A stretch of DNA of 6,482 bases from Clostridia bacterium (lineage in GTDB: Bacteria; Bacillota_E; SLMV01; PUMD01), in NCBI GenBank assembly GCA_003563755.1, contig PWUB01000241.1, positions 1-6,482 of the forward strand. Direction: 5' to 3'. The translations under genes and the position numbers were made by a program. Below are positions 1 to 6,290 of the stretch, piece by piece. The notes beneath the pieces were generated by a model. It saw nothing but the letters and a program-made list of their open reading frames with translations, was not told the DNA's origin and made no database searches. Numbering within the stretch: the first letter of the stretch is position 1; each line of letters begins with the position of its first letter.

Positions 1-879
1 GCGGCGAGGCTGGTGGACGACCTGCCGTCCGGGGTGAAGCCGGTCCTGTTCGGATTCGATCAGGGGTCAGATACGGGCACCGTTGCTCCGTCGACTGCCG
101 AGGGAGTGGATGTTCAGTTTTGCCCCGATTGCGGTTCTCGTCTGGGCTATCACCACATCACCTATGCGCATCTTGGCTCCTACTTTTGCTCTCACTGTGG
201 CTGGGACCGGCCGCGCCTGGACGTGGTAGGAACCATCATCTCCGAGCACGGCCTCACCGGAGCGCGCATGCAGATTGAGTTTGGAGACATCGAGGAGCAA
301 ATTGACGTTTCTCTCCGCGTGCCCGGTGCCTACAATGCTTACAATGCTCTGGCCGCAGCTTCTGCTGCGAGGGCCCTGCACCAGGACCCCGAAGCCATTC
401 GCACGGGCATCGAGGAGTTCTCAGGAGCTTTCGGAAGAATGGAGAAAGTGTCGCTGCCGGAAGGGGATCTTCTGCTGGCGTTGGTTAAGAACCCCGTGGG
501 TTTCAACGAGGTGCTGAGGACGGTGCAGGCCAGCGAGGGGGACAAGGTACTGCTCTTGGCGATCAACGATCATCTCGCTGATGGTACCGACATCTCGTGG
601 CTTTGGGACGTGGATTTCGGACGCTTCGCGGATAGAGAGGACGTTCACTTCGTGGTGAGTGGCCGTCGGGCCGAGGATATGGCCGTGAGGTTGAAATACG
701 CCGGGGTATCCCAGGACCGCATGCAGGTGTGTCCAGACCTGGAGGAGTCCGTATCAAAAGCCCTCCATCGCAGCCAGAACAAGGCCTCCGTCTACGTGCT
801 TCCGACGTACACTGCCATGCTGGAGCTTCGGGGGATCATGGCGAGGCAGGGTCTTGTGCGACGAATGTGGGAGGGATGA
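1..879 (+). CDS. murT: Lipid II isoglutaminyl synthase, MurT subunit (5' end missing)
   Basis: MurT is the Mur-ligase-like subunit of MurT/GatD. It activates the alpha-carboxyl of D-glutamate in the lipid II stem peptide with ATP so that ammonia from GatD converts it to D-isoglutamine. It acts in the cytoplasm at the membrane face. The frame is open from base 1, so the gene starts outside the window; about 292 residues remain of a family usually near 440, and the N-terminal P-loop part is missing. Numbering from the GTG at 13, a four-cysteine zinc ribbon lies inside the Mur ligase middle domain (C37, C40, C59, C62). The C-terminal DUF1727 domain shows LVKNPVGFNEVL (157-168), DGTDISWLWDVDF (190-202) and VLPTYTAML (262-270). 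In characterised MurT an Asp of the DUF1727 domain completes the GatD catalytic triad; an Asp in 190-202 is the likely equivalent. The internal GTG at 13 is not the real start. Identity is very secure. Confidence 0.95.
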   Translation, partial: AARLVDDLPSGVKPVLFGFDQGSDTGTVAPSTAEGVDVQFCPDCGSRLGYHHITYAHLGSYFCSHCGWDRPRLDVVGTIISEHGLTGARMQIEFGDIEEQIDVSLRVPGAYNAYNALAAASAARALHQDPEAIRTGIEEFSGAFGRMEKVSLPEGDLLLALVKNPVGFNEVLRTVQASEGDKVLLLAINDHLADGTDISWLWDVDFGRFADREDVHFVVSGRRAEDMAVRLKYAGVSQDRMQVCPDLEESVSKALHRSQNKASVYVLPTYTAMLELRGIMARQGLVRRMWEG

Positions 880-885
880 GCGATG
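869..885 (+). promoter_or_regulatory. gatD ribosome binding site inside the murT 3' end
   Basis: GGGAGGGA (869-876) lies 6 bases before the gatD ATG (883-885) and overlaps the last murT codons. This points to coupled translation of the two subunits. murT TGA (877-879), one GCG codon and the gatD ATG are all in one reading frame. Confidence 0.8.
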
Positions 886-1653
886 AGAGTGAGACTGTGT
901 CACCTGTATCCTGACCTGATGAACCTTTACGGTGATCACGGTAACATTTCCGCCCTGCAGCGGCGTTGTCACTGGCGGGGCATCGATGTCACCGTTGACG
1001 AGATGACACTGGGAGATCGATTCTCTCCCGCCGGGTACGACATTGTGTTCGTTGGTGGAGGACAGGACCGGCACCAGGCCCTCGTCTGGCGGGACCTGCA
1101 GGATAGAGGCGAGGCCCTGAGGGAGGCGGCTGAGCTGGGTGTGGTTATGCTGGCCATCTGCGGTGGCTTCCAGCTTTTCGGCAGTTACTACCGTTCAGTG
1201 GAGGGTGCAGAAATACCTGGTATCGGCATCTTCGACATGCACACCGTCGCCGGGGCCCGCCGGATAATCGGCAACGCTGCGGTGACCTCTCCCCATGTTC
1301 CCGACCCAGGAACCATCGTGGGTTTTGAGAACCATGCGGGGCGGACCCATCTCGGGGACACGGCGCAGCCCCTGGGGGCGGTGCTGTCCGGCGGGGGAAA
1401 TGACGGCGAGGGGGAGGGGGAGGGATGCGTCTACCGCAATGTGTTCGGTACCTATCTCCACGGAGCCCTTCTACCGAAGAACCCTCATTTCACCGACCTC
1501 CTGCTCAGTCGCGCCCTGGAACGCAATCACCCCCGACTGCGTCTGCAGCCGCTCGATGATGCCATGGAATGGTCAGCCCACAGGGTTGCCCTGAGACGGG
1601 CTGGAGTCAGGAACATACACCCGGCAGGTGAGGCCCGGCGCCGCTCCTCATAG
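883..1653 (+). CDS. gatD: Lipid II isoglutaminyl synthase, GatD glutamine amidotransferase subunit
   Basis: GatD hydrolyses glutamine and channels ammonia to MurT for amidation of D-Glu at position 2 of the lipid II stem peptide. It is a 256-residue class I (CobB/CobQ-like) amidotransferase, close to the usual family length. Visible features are the N-terminal LYPDLMNLYGDHGN, the glutaminase nucleophile C93 in AICGGFQLFG, the catalytic histidine H193 in GTYLHG, and FENHAGRT (148-155). GARRIIGN (124-131) contains the arginine region that binds glutamine in characterised GatD proteins. The third triad residue comes from MurT. The ATG at 883 is chosen for its strong SD and full N-terminal match. 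An acidic glycine-rich loop, DGEGEGEG (174-181), is encoded by a G-rich polypurine tract at 1409-1424. The 3' end overlaps the convergent transporter gene by 6 bases, and no intrinsic terminator is visible. Confidence 0.95.
   Translation: MRVRLCHLYPDLMNLYGDHGNISALQRRCHWRGIDVTVDEMTLGDRFSPAGYDIVFVGGGQDRHQALVWRDLQDRGEALREAAELGVVMLAICGGFQLFGSYYRSVEGAEIPGIGIFDMHTVAGARRIIGNAAVTSPHVPDPGTIVGFENHAGRTHLGDTAQPLGAVLSGGGNDGEGEGEGCVYRNVFGTYLHGALLPKNPHFTDLLLSRALERNHPRLRLQPLDDAMEWSAHRVALRRAGVRNIHPAGEARRRSS
1393..1424 (+). repeat. G-rich polypurine tract in gatD, possible G-quadruplex
   Basis: Four G-runs occur on the coding strand: five Gs at 1393-1397, five at 1410-1414, five at 1416-1420 and three at 1422-1424. 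The last three are separated by single adenines; the first is 12 bases away. The tract encodes the DGEGEGEG loop. Four runs could form an intramolecular quadruplex with one long loop, but this is inferred from run pattern only. Confidence 0.4.
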
Positions 1654-3030
1654 CCTGCCCAGCAGTGACCACCAGACTATTTGAATGCCGACTACCAAGA
1701 AAGTGATGAGGGTCAGAGCAGGGAAAAACCGCAGAGTCTCCCTTTCACTGAAGTGCCCCGCGTCTCCGACGCCCACAAGGATCATGAGGTTATGAAAGGG
1801 CAGGGCCACGCCCATGACGGAGACTGTATATACCAGCAGGGCTGGAGCGAATGCCGGTAGTTGCAGCCGGGCGGTCAGCGCAACCAGCGGAGGGACGAGC
1901 ATGGACAGGGTAGCCAGCACACTGCCCACGAACAGGTGCAGGGCAAAACCTGCCGCCGCCACGTAGGCCATCAGGGGTATGGTAGCCGCGGGCAGACCGA
2001 AGGCCGCGATCTGATCCACCACCCATGCTGATAATCCAGTGCTTGTAGCGACGGTGCCTATGGCCAGGGCCCCCGTGGCGAATATGAGGGCGGACCAGTC
2101 GACTCCCTCGGTCAGGTCCTCGTTTCCGAGGATGCCGCCCACGGACGGAAGGGCCATCCCGACTGCTGCTGCCATGGCCACCCACCCCGGGTGAACGCCG
2201 TGCCAGGAGTCAGTCATCCACATCACCAGGGCTGCCAGTACCCACAGCAGAGCGCGAATCTCCTTCGGCGAGGGTCTCCCGAGGTCGCGCAGTTTCCGGG
2301 CGAGGTGCGTGGTGTCGACATCTATCTCCGCTGCTGGAAATACCAGCAGATGAGCGGCCAGCATCAGCAATGCAGCTGCAAGAGACGGAAGAGTCATCAG
2401 GACGGCCCACTCCATCCAGGAAATGCCGCCGGCAAGGGATGCCGTCACCGGGTTGAGGATTGACTCAGCGGTGAGAAACATCATCGATGCCGGCACTGAG
2501 CCCATGAAGACGGCGAACCCGAGGCTGGTGCGGGTCGAGGCTGAAGTCTCAGACTGGGCCAGGATCTCGTCCACCAGGGCCATGATTAGGAACGCCCGGG
2601 GAAAGGGCAGCGGTACCAGGGGAGCAAGCACAACGTTCAGAGCGTATATCATCACCACCAGCCGGCGATAGGATGATGCGTACCGGGATAAGAACCGCAG
2701 GGCTATCCGCTGTGCGAGGCCGGCGCGCGTGACTCCCCGGGCAATGAGGTATGCTCCGATCATCAACCAGGCCATAGGGCCTGACCAGAAACCCAGGACG
2801 TCGGCTGGTCCTGCAATGCCTCCCACCACGAAGAGCAGGATCATGAAAATGGCCGTGTAGGCGGGAGGAATCACACCGAAGGCCCACCAGATCACCGTGA
2901 ACAGGGTCACTGACATGGTGGCTCGCGCCTGTAGACTGAGTTCGCTGCCTGCTGTGGCGGCATAGACCGCCAGTGCCACCAGCAGGGACAGGAGTATGCC
3001 GGCGGTACGGTTGAGCAGGAGCCTCTTCAT
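1648..3030 (-). CDS. SLC13/DASS-type anion permease, divergent
   Basis: A 460-residue, strongly hydrophobic protein with about 11-12 membrane segments (roughly 10-28, 40-72, 82-100, 121-155, 166-190, 204-232, 258-272, 282-302, 312-333, 345-380, 393-420, 434-458). Family membership rests on the mid-protein block TDSWHGVHPGWVAM (273-286), DWSALIFATGALAIG (311-325), and the closing FFPALTLITF region with a C-terminal LLGRL. SLC13/DASS proteins move di/tricarboxylates, sulfate or related anions, often with sodium. The usual Ser-Asn-Thr substrate/sodium motifs are absent: the first site reads APLVPLPFPRAF (136-147) and the second GSVLATLSMLVPP (369-381). Substrate and coupling ion therefore cannot be inherited from the family. 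The start at 3028-3030 (ATG on the minus strand) has a GAGGT SD about 6 bases upstream. It is divergent from trxB and convergent with gatD. An Ars/Nha-type ion transporter is less likely. Confidence 0.85.
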   Translation of the reverse strand: MKRLLLNRTAGILLSLLVALAVYAATAGSELSLQARATMSVTLFTVIWWAFGVIPPAYTAIFMILLFVVGGIAGPADVLGFWSGPMAWLMIGAYLIARGVTRAGLAQRIALRFLSRYASSYRRLVVMIYALNVVLAPLVPLPFPRAFLIMALVDEILAQSETSASTRTSLGFAVFMGSVPASMMFLTAESILNPVTASLAGGISWMEWAVLMTLPSLAAALLMLAAHLLVFPAAEIDVDTTHLARKLRDLGRPSPKEIRALLWVLAALVMWMTDSWHGVHPGWVAMAAAVGMALPSVGGILGNEDLTEGVDWSALIFATGALAIGTVATSTGLSAWVVDQIAAFGLPAATIPLMAYVAAAGFALHLFVGSVLATLSMLVPPLVALTARLQLPAFAPALLVYTVSVMGVALPFHNLMILVGVGDAGHFSERETLRFFPALTLITFLVVGIQIVWWSLLGRL

Positions 3031-3036
3031 ATCAGG

Positions 3037-3041
3037 ACCTC
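3037..3041 (-). promoter_or_regulatory. Ribosome binding site of the SLC13-type transporter
   Basis: On the minus strand GAGGT lies 6 bases before the ATG at 3030-3028, within GCGAGGTCCTGATATG. This supports the chosen start. Confidence 0.75.
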
Positions 3042-3062
3042 GCTTCCTGTGCGGTGTTCAGC

Positions 3063-3068
3063 AGTATA
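3063..3068 (-). promoter_or_regulatory. Candidate -10 element for the transporter gene
   Basis: TATACT on the minus strand matches the sigma-70 -10 consensus at five of six bases and would place the transcript start about 26 bases before the ATG. No good -35 is visible at normal spacing, so an activator or another promoter may be needed. A second candidate, TAGAAT (3168-3173, minus strand), lies further upstream and would give a structured leader of about 130 bases. Confidence 0.35.
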
Positions 3069-3138
3069 GGGTGGCCGCGAAACCCGAGCCGACCTGCAGC
3101 GGCGGTGCTCACCTCACGTTGACCGCCTGGGCCACCCT
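3068..3138 (-). repeat. Long-range 9-bp inverted repeat enclosing a second stem, upstream of the transporter
   Basis: On the minus strand AGGGTGGCC (3138-3130) is perfectly complementary to GGCCACCCT (3076-3068), 53 bases apart. Inside, GGCGGT (3127-3122) pairs with ACCGCC (3106-3101) around a 15-base loop. As RNA this forms a closed, branched, roughly 70-nt fold just ahead of the transporter start region. I could not match it to a riboswitch class I know. As DNA, the proximal arm touches the candidate -10 TATACT, so paired operator half-sites are an alternative. Confidence 0.45.
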
Positions 3139-3212
3139 CCGGCTTCAGGGCATGCTGCCCCTCCTCGATTCTACCTCATGCCGTGCAAGAGTGACGAGCG
3201 GGTTGAGCCGCA

Positions 3213-3244
3213 GCCATGATGCATCCCGGCGCATCATCCGTGGC
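3213..3244. promoter_or_regulatory. Candidate operator: inverted repeat upstream of trxB
   Basis: ATGATGC (3216-3222) and GCATCAT (3231-3237) are perfect inverted arms around an 8-base spacer. Outer GCCA (3213-3216) and TGGC (3241-3244) extend the symmetry with a 4-base offset. The left arm also holds the 8-bp palindrome GATGCATC (3218-3225). It sits immediately upstream of the best -35-like hexamer for trxB, a typical place for a dimeric regulator. No regulator gene is present in the window, so the binding protein is unknown. Confidence 0.5.
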
Positions 3245-3273
3245 TTGTACCGCGACGGAGTATGCACTATCGT
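3245..3273 (+). promoter_or_regulatory. Weak sigma-70-like promoter candidate for trxB-selB
   Basis: TTGTAC (3245-3250) and TATCGT (3268-3273) are spaced by 17 bases. They match the consensus at three and four of six positions, so the promoter would be weak without an activator. Transcription would begin near 3280, giving a leader of about 30 bases before the TTG start. Confidence 0.3.
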
Positions 3274-3292
3274 CTAAGTATGGAAGTGAGAT

Positions 3293-3313
3293 GGAGGGAG
3301 GCAGCAACCATTG
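3293..3313 (+). promoter_or_regulatory. trxB ribosome binding site deciding a TTG start
   Basis: GGAGGGAGG (3293-3301) ends 9 bases before TTG (3311-3313). An in-frame TGA at 3287-3289 and the lack of any other start codon in between make TTG the only sensible start. It gives the expected MYDVVIVGGGPGGL N-terminus. Confidence 0.85.
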
Positions 3314-4237
3314 TACGATGTCGTCATCGTCGGCGGTGGACCCGGGGGGCTTACCACCGCCATATACACCAGTCGTGCCGGCCGTGATACCGTGCTGGTG
3401 GAAAAGGAGATGCCCGGGGGTCTGATGGCAAGCACCAATGAGGTTGAAAACTACCCCGGACTGCCTGATGTCACAGGAGCGGAGCTTGCCGATCGCTTCC
3501 GTAAGCATGCCGAGCAGTTCGGGAGTCAGATCATCATGGACGAGATCGAGGCACTCCGGCTGTCGGGGGATGATCGCGTTGCGGTTGGTATCGCCGGGGA
3601 GTACCCAGGTCGGGTCCTCGTCATCGCCACGGGCTCTGCTCCGAGGATGCTGGGTGTACCCGGTGAGAGCCGGCTCCGGGGCAGGGGAGTCTCCTACTGT
3701 GCCACCTGTGACGGAGCCTTCTTCCGCGACCGCGAGGTCGCCTGCATCGGCGGCGGTGATGCGGCCGTGCAGGAGGCCCTTTACCTGACGAGGTTCGCCA
3801 GCCGGGTGTATCTGATCCATCGTCGCGATGAGCTCAGGGCGGTGAGGGCTCTGCAGGACAGGCTCTTCGCCGATGAGAAGATCGAGGTCCTGTGGAACAC
3901 GGTGGTGGAGGAGATATCCGGTGAAAATGTGCTCGAGGGTCTGCAGCTGCGCGATGTCGGTACGGATGAAGGCTCAGAACTCCCCGTTGCCGGGGTGTTC
4001 GTATACGTTGGCCACAGTCCGGCGACGGCCTTCGCATCGGAGTGGGTGCGGCTGGATGCCGACGGCTACGTCATGACCGACGATCACCTCGGTACCAACG
4101 TTCCCGGGGTCTTTGCAGTCGGAGATGTGCGCCACCGAATCCAGAGGCAGATAGCCACAGCGGTGGGTGACGGCGCCACGGCAGCGATGGCCATTGAGCA
4201 TTACCTGGCAGGGCTCGAGGGGAGGGAATCCCCCTGA
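3311..4237 (+). CDS. trxB: Thioredoxin reductase (NADPH, FAD flavoprotein)
   Basis: A cytoplasmic enzyme that passes electrons from NADPH through FAD and a redox disulfide to thioredoxin. At 308 residues it has the normal length of the low-molecular-weight bacterial type. Domains in order: N-terminal FAD Rossmann motif GGGPGG (8-13); ATG of the FAD domain (107-109); redox pair C130-A-T-C133 followed by DGAF; NADPH motif GGGDAA (148-153); the arginine-rich 2'-phosphate site HRRDELRA (170-177), favouring NADPH; and the closing FAD motif GDVR (271-274) with RQIATAVGDGA. The usual GGQ near residue 38 reads GGL (MPGGLMA, 35-41), a modest deviation. The redox pair is Cys-Cys with no in-frame UGA, so it is not a selenoprotein. 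It lies 5 bases upstream of selB and is probably cotranscribed with it. Ferredoxin- or other flavin-dependent variants are less likely given the intact HRR motif. Confidence 0.95.
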   Translation: MYDVVIVGGGPGGLTTAIYTSRAGRDTVLVEKEMPGGLMASTNEVENYPGLPDVTGAELADRFRKHAEQFGSQIIMDEIEALRLSGDDRVAVGIAGEYPGRVLVIATGSAPRMLGVPGESRLRGRGVSYCATCDGAFFRDREVACIGGGDAAVQEALYLTRFASRVYLIHRRDELRAVRALQDRLFADEKIEVLWNTVVEEISGENVLEGLQLRDVGTDEGSELPVAGVFVYVGHSPATAFASEWVRLDADGYVMTDDHLGTNVPGVFAVGDVRHRIQRQIATAVGDGATAAMAIEHYLAGLEGRESP

Positions 4238-4245
4238 GGGACGTG
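4219..4245 (+). promoter_or_regulatory. selB translation initiation region with ambiguous start
   Basis: GTG (4243-4245) gives MIIGTAGHIDHGKT, the canonical SelB beginning, but the strong SD GGGGAGGGA (4219-4227) is 15 bases away. A closer GAGGGA (4236-4241) leaves only one base. An in-frame CTG (4234-4236) overlapping the trxB TGA as CTGA lies 6 bases after the strong SD and would add three residues. GGGG (4219-4222) could also pair with CCCC (4230-4233) and mask the SD. Confidence 0.5.
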
Positions 4246-6183
4246 ATCATCGGCACCGCCGGCCACATCGACCATGGCAAGACGGTGTTGGTCGGAGCGT
4301 TAACCGGTACAGACACTGACCGGCTTCCAGAAGAGAAGGAACGGGGCATCTCCATTGACCTCGGTTTCGCCCGTGTCGAGCTTCAGGGAGGCGCGGCGTC
4401 CATCGTTGATGTGCCGGGTCATGAACGCTTCATACGGAACATGGTTGCCGGTGCTTCGGGGATCGATGCCGCCATGGTGGTCATAGCCGCCGATGAAGGC
4501 GTCATGCCCCAGACAACGGAGCACCTGGACATCCTGGATCTCCTGGGAGTGAACGAGGGCGTGGTGGTCATCACCAAGACGGACCTGGCGGAGGATGAGA
4601 CCTGGACCGAAGTGGTTATCGAGGACGTCAGGGAGGAGCTCAGGGGACGCCTGCTGGAGGGAGCGCCGGTAGTTAGGGTGTCTGCGGTGACCGGTGAGGG
4701 TATGGATGAGCTGCGGCGAGTTCTCACGGCCCTGGTACGGAGGCTTGGAGAGGGCGATCCTCCCGGTCTCGGGGGCCCCATGCGTCTGCCGGTGGATCGG
4801 TGTTTCACCATGGCGGGCTTCGGATCGGTGGTGACGGGGACTCTCATGACCGGTACCATCGCAGCGGAGGATCGAATCAGCATCATACCCGGTAGAATCG
4901 AAGGCAGAGTACGTGGCGTGCAGGTACACGGTGAGAATGTCCCGGAGGCGAGGGCGGGACAGCGGGTGGCTGTCAACATCCCCCAGGTTCGCCTGGATGA
5001 TCTGTACCGGGGACAGTGTGTGGTTGAGCCGGAATACTATGCCACGAGACGGGTGCTTGCGGCTGCCCTGGGGGTGCTGCCGAGGGCCGGCGATGTGAGC
5101 GACGGAGACCGGGTGCGGCTTCACCTGGGGACGGCGGAGGTCATGGCCAGGGTAACCGTCCTCGATGGGGATGCCATCCGGGCCGGGGATCGCGGGTACG
5201 TGCGGCTGCGCACCGAGGCGCCCGTGTGTGCGGTCTACGCCGATCGGTTCATCGTGAGAAGATTTTCACCCATCAAGACGATCGGCGGAGGACGCATCCT
5301 CGACATCAACGGTCACCGCTATCGCAAGGGTAGGCGCTCCACCCTGCAGCACCTCTCCGCTCGCGACGGGACGGACCTGAACCTGGTGACACCCCTCGAA
5401 CAGCTCTGCCACGAGATGTTCCCCCCGGTGCTTGCTGATTTGCAGAGGGATCTCGGCCGCAAGAGCACCCAGCTGCAAGACGCCCTGACCGCGGCGGTAG
5501 GTGCTGGTTTGGTCCGGCGCTTTCCCGGCGATATCCTCCTGCCCGAAGACCGCTGGCAGGACTTCGTGTGCCGCCTCCGCGAGGCCTCGGCTCAGTACGT
5601 ACAGGAGCATCCACTGGAGGAGGGACTGTTCGCAGAGGAGTTTCGGACCAGGCACTTTCGTCGCAGCAAGGGTACTCACTTCGCGCGGTTGCTCTCGGAG
5701 GCCCGCGATGGGGGCGTCATCCAGTATTCACAGGGACGGGTGGCTCCCATAGGCTACGATCCCCGACCCTCACCCGAACAGCGACGGATCTGTGACGAGA
5801 TACGGGCTGCCGCCCGGGATCGGGGATTCACCCCACCTGACCTGGACCAGCTGGCTGAGGATTTGTCCGTGACGGCGGAGGAACTGCAACCCTACCTCCG
5901 GTTCCTGCTGGACAGCGATGAGCTGGTGCATATAGGGAGTCATTACCTGGACCTCGACACATGGAAGGAGATTCTCGAACTCCTGCGGCGGTGGTTTTCC
6001 GACCGTGAGAGCATGACCGTGGCCGAGCTGAGGGACCTTCTGGACACAACTAGGAAGTACGCAGTGCCCCTGGCCGAGGAGATGGACACTCGGAAGGTGA
6101 CCGTGCGCAGGGGTGATCTTCGCTATCCGGGACCAGCCCTGTCGGAGGCCGGGAAAGCCAGCAGACACGGAACAACGAGCTAA
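4243..6183 (+). CDS. selB: Selenocysteine-specific translation elongation factor SelB
   Basis: SelB is a GTPase that carries selenocysteyl-tRNA(Sec) to ribosomes paused at in-frame UGA codons marked by a SECIS hairpin. The 646 residues match a full-length bacterial SelB. GTPase motifs are intact: G1 GHIDHGKT (7-14), switch 1 with RGISIDLGFA (34-43), G3 DVPGH (56-60), G4 TKTD (111-114) and G5 VSAVTGEG (145-152). EF-Tu-like beta-barrel domains follow, including GFGSVVTGT (192-200) and the SelB hallmark PIKTIGGGRILD (343-354). The C-terminal half holds the winged-helix repeats; the last one, TTRKYAVPLAEEMD then TVRRGDLR (602-627), is the part that binds SECIS RNA and keeps its basic residues. 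The host should therefore also have selA, selD, tRNA(Sec) and selenoproteins, none of which I see here. It is probably cotranscribed with trxB. The C-terminal 15 residues past the winged helix are poorly conserved-looking. Confidence 0.96.
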   Translation: MIIGTAGHIDHGKTVLVGALTGTDTDRLPEEKERGISIDLGFARVELQGGAASIVDVPGHERFIRNMVAGASGIDAAMVVIAADEGVMPQTTEHLDILDLLGVNEGVVVITKTDLAEDETWTEVVIEDVREELRGRLLEGAPVVRVSAVTGEGMDELRRVLTALVRRLGEGDPPGLGGPMRLPVDRCFTMAGFGSVVTGTLMTGTIAAEDRISIIPGRIEGRVRGVQVHGENVPEARAGQRVAVNIPQVRLDDLYRGQCVVEPEYYATRRVLAAALGVLPRAGDVSDGDRVRLHLGTAEVMARVTVLDGDAIRAGDRGYVRLRTEAPVCAVYADRFIVRRFSPIKTIGGGRILDINGHRYRKGRRSTLQHLSARDGTDLNLVTPLEQLCHEMFPPVLADLQRDLGRKSTQLQDALTAAVGAGLVRRFPGDILLPEDRWQDFVCRLREASAQYVQEHPLEEGLFAEEFRTRHFRRSKGTHFARLLSEARDGGVIQYSQGRVAPIGYDPRPSPEQRRICDEIRAAARDRGFTPPDLDQLAEDLSVTAEELQPYLRFLLDSDELVHIGSHYLDLDTWKEILELLRRWFSDRESMTVAELRDLLDTTRKYAVPLAEEMDTRKVTVRRGDLRYPGPALSEAGKASRHGTTS

Positions 6184-6260
6184 ACCGGGAGGTGGGCTGA
6201 CGGGCTATCTATACCGATACCGTGAATACGTGACAGAGGTTGACCTGCAACACATTCTGA

Positions 6261-6290
6261 CCCACGCGATACACATCTCACCGGCGTGGG
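6261..6290 (+). repeat. Inverted repeat downstream of selB
   Basis: CCCACGC (6261-6267) and GCGTGGG (6284-6290) form a perfect 7-bp stem with a 16-base loop, 78 bases after the selB stop. No U-tract follows, so it is not a classical intrinsic terminator. It might stabilise the 3' end of the message or be chance. Confidence 0.35.

Noticed and set aside
754..1074. 106-residue minus-strand frame across the murT-gatD junction
   Set aside because: Both genes on the plus strand are secure and the antisense peptide is low-complexity, histidine/serine-rich, without a family signature.
3148..3160. GGGCA/TGCCC hairpin as an intrinsic terminator
   Set aside because: The stem is only 5 bp and no U-run follows on either strand; it also lies between divergent genes where no terminator is expected.
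3031..3310. Known riboswitch or T-box in the divergent region
   Set aside because: I compared the fold by memory with cobalamin, SAM/SAH, fluoride, c-di-GMP, guanidine and T-box cores; none of their conserved sequence blocks is present.
3698..3709. Selenocysteine in the TrxB redox centre
   Set aside because: The active site codons read TGT-GCC-ACC-TGT, giving Cys-Ala-Thr-Cys, with no in-frame TGA anywhere in the gene.
3176..3820. 214-residue open frame antisense to trxB and its upstream region
   Set aside because: It runs across the trxB coding region and promoter, shows no recognisable motif and is explained as a shadow of trxB codon bias.
4300..5124. Long 274-residue open frame antisense to selB
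   Set aside because: The opposite strand encodes a fully conserved SelB GTPase. High-GC coding DNA commonly leaves long open antisense frames, and the translation shows no domain.
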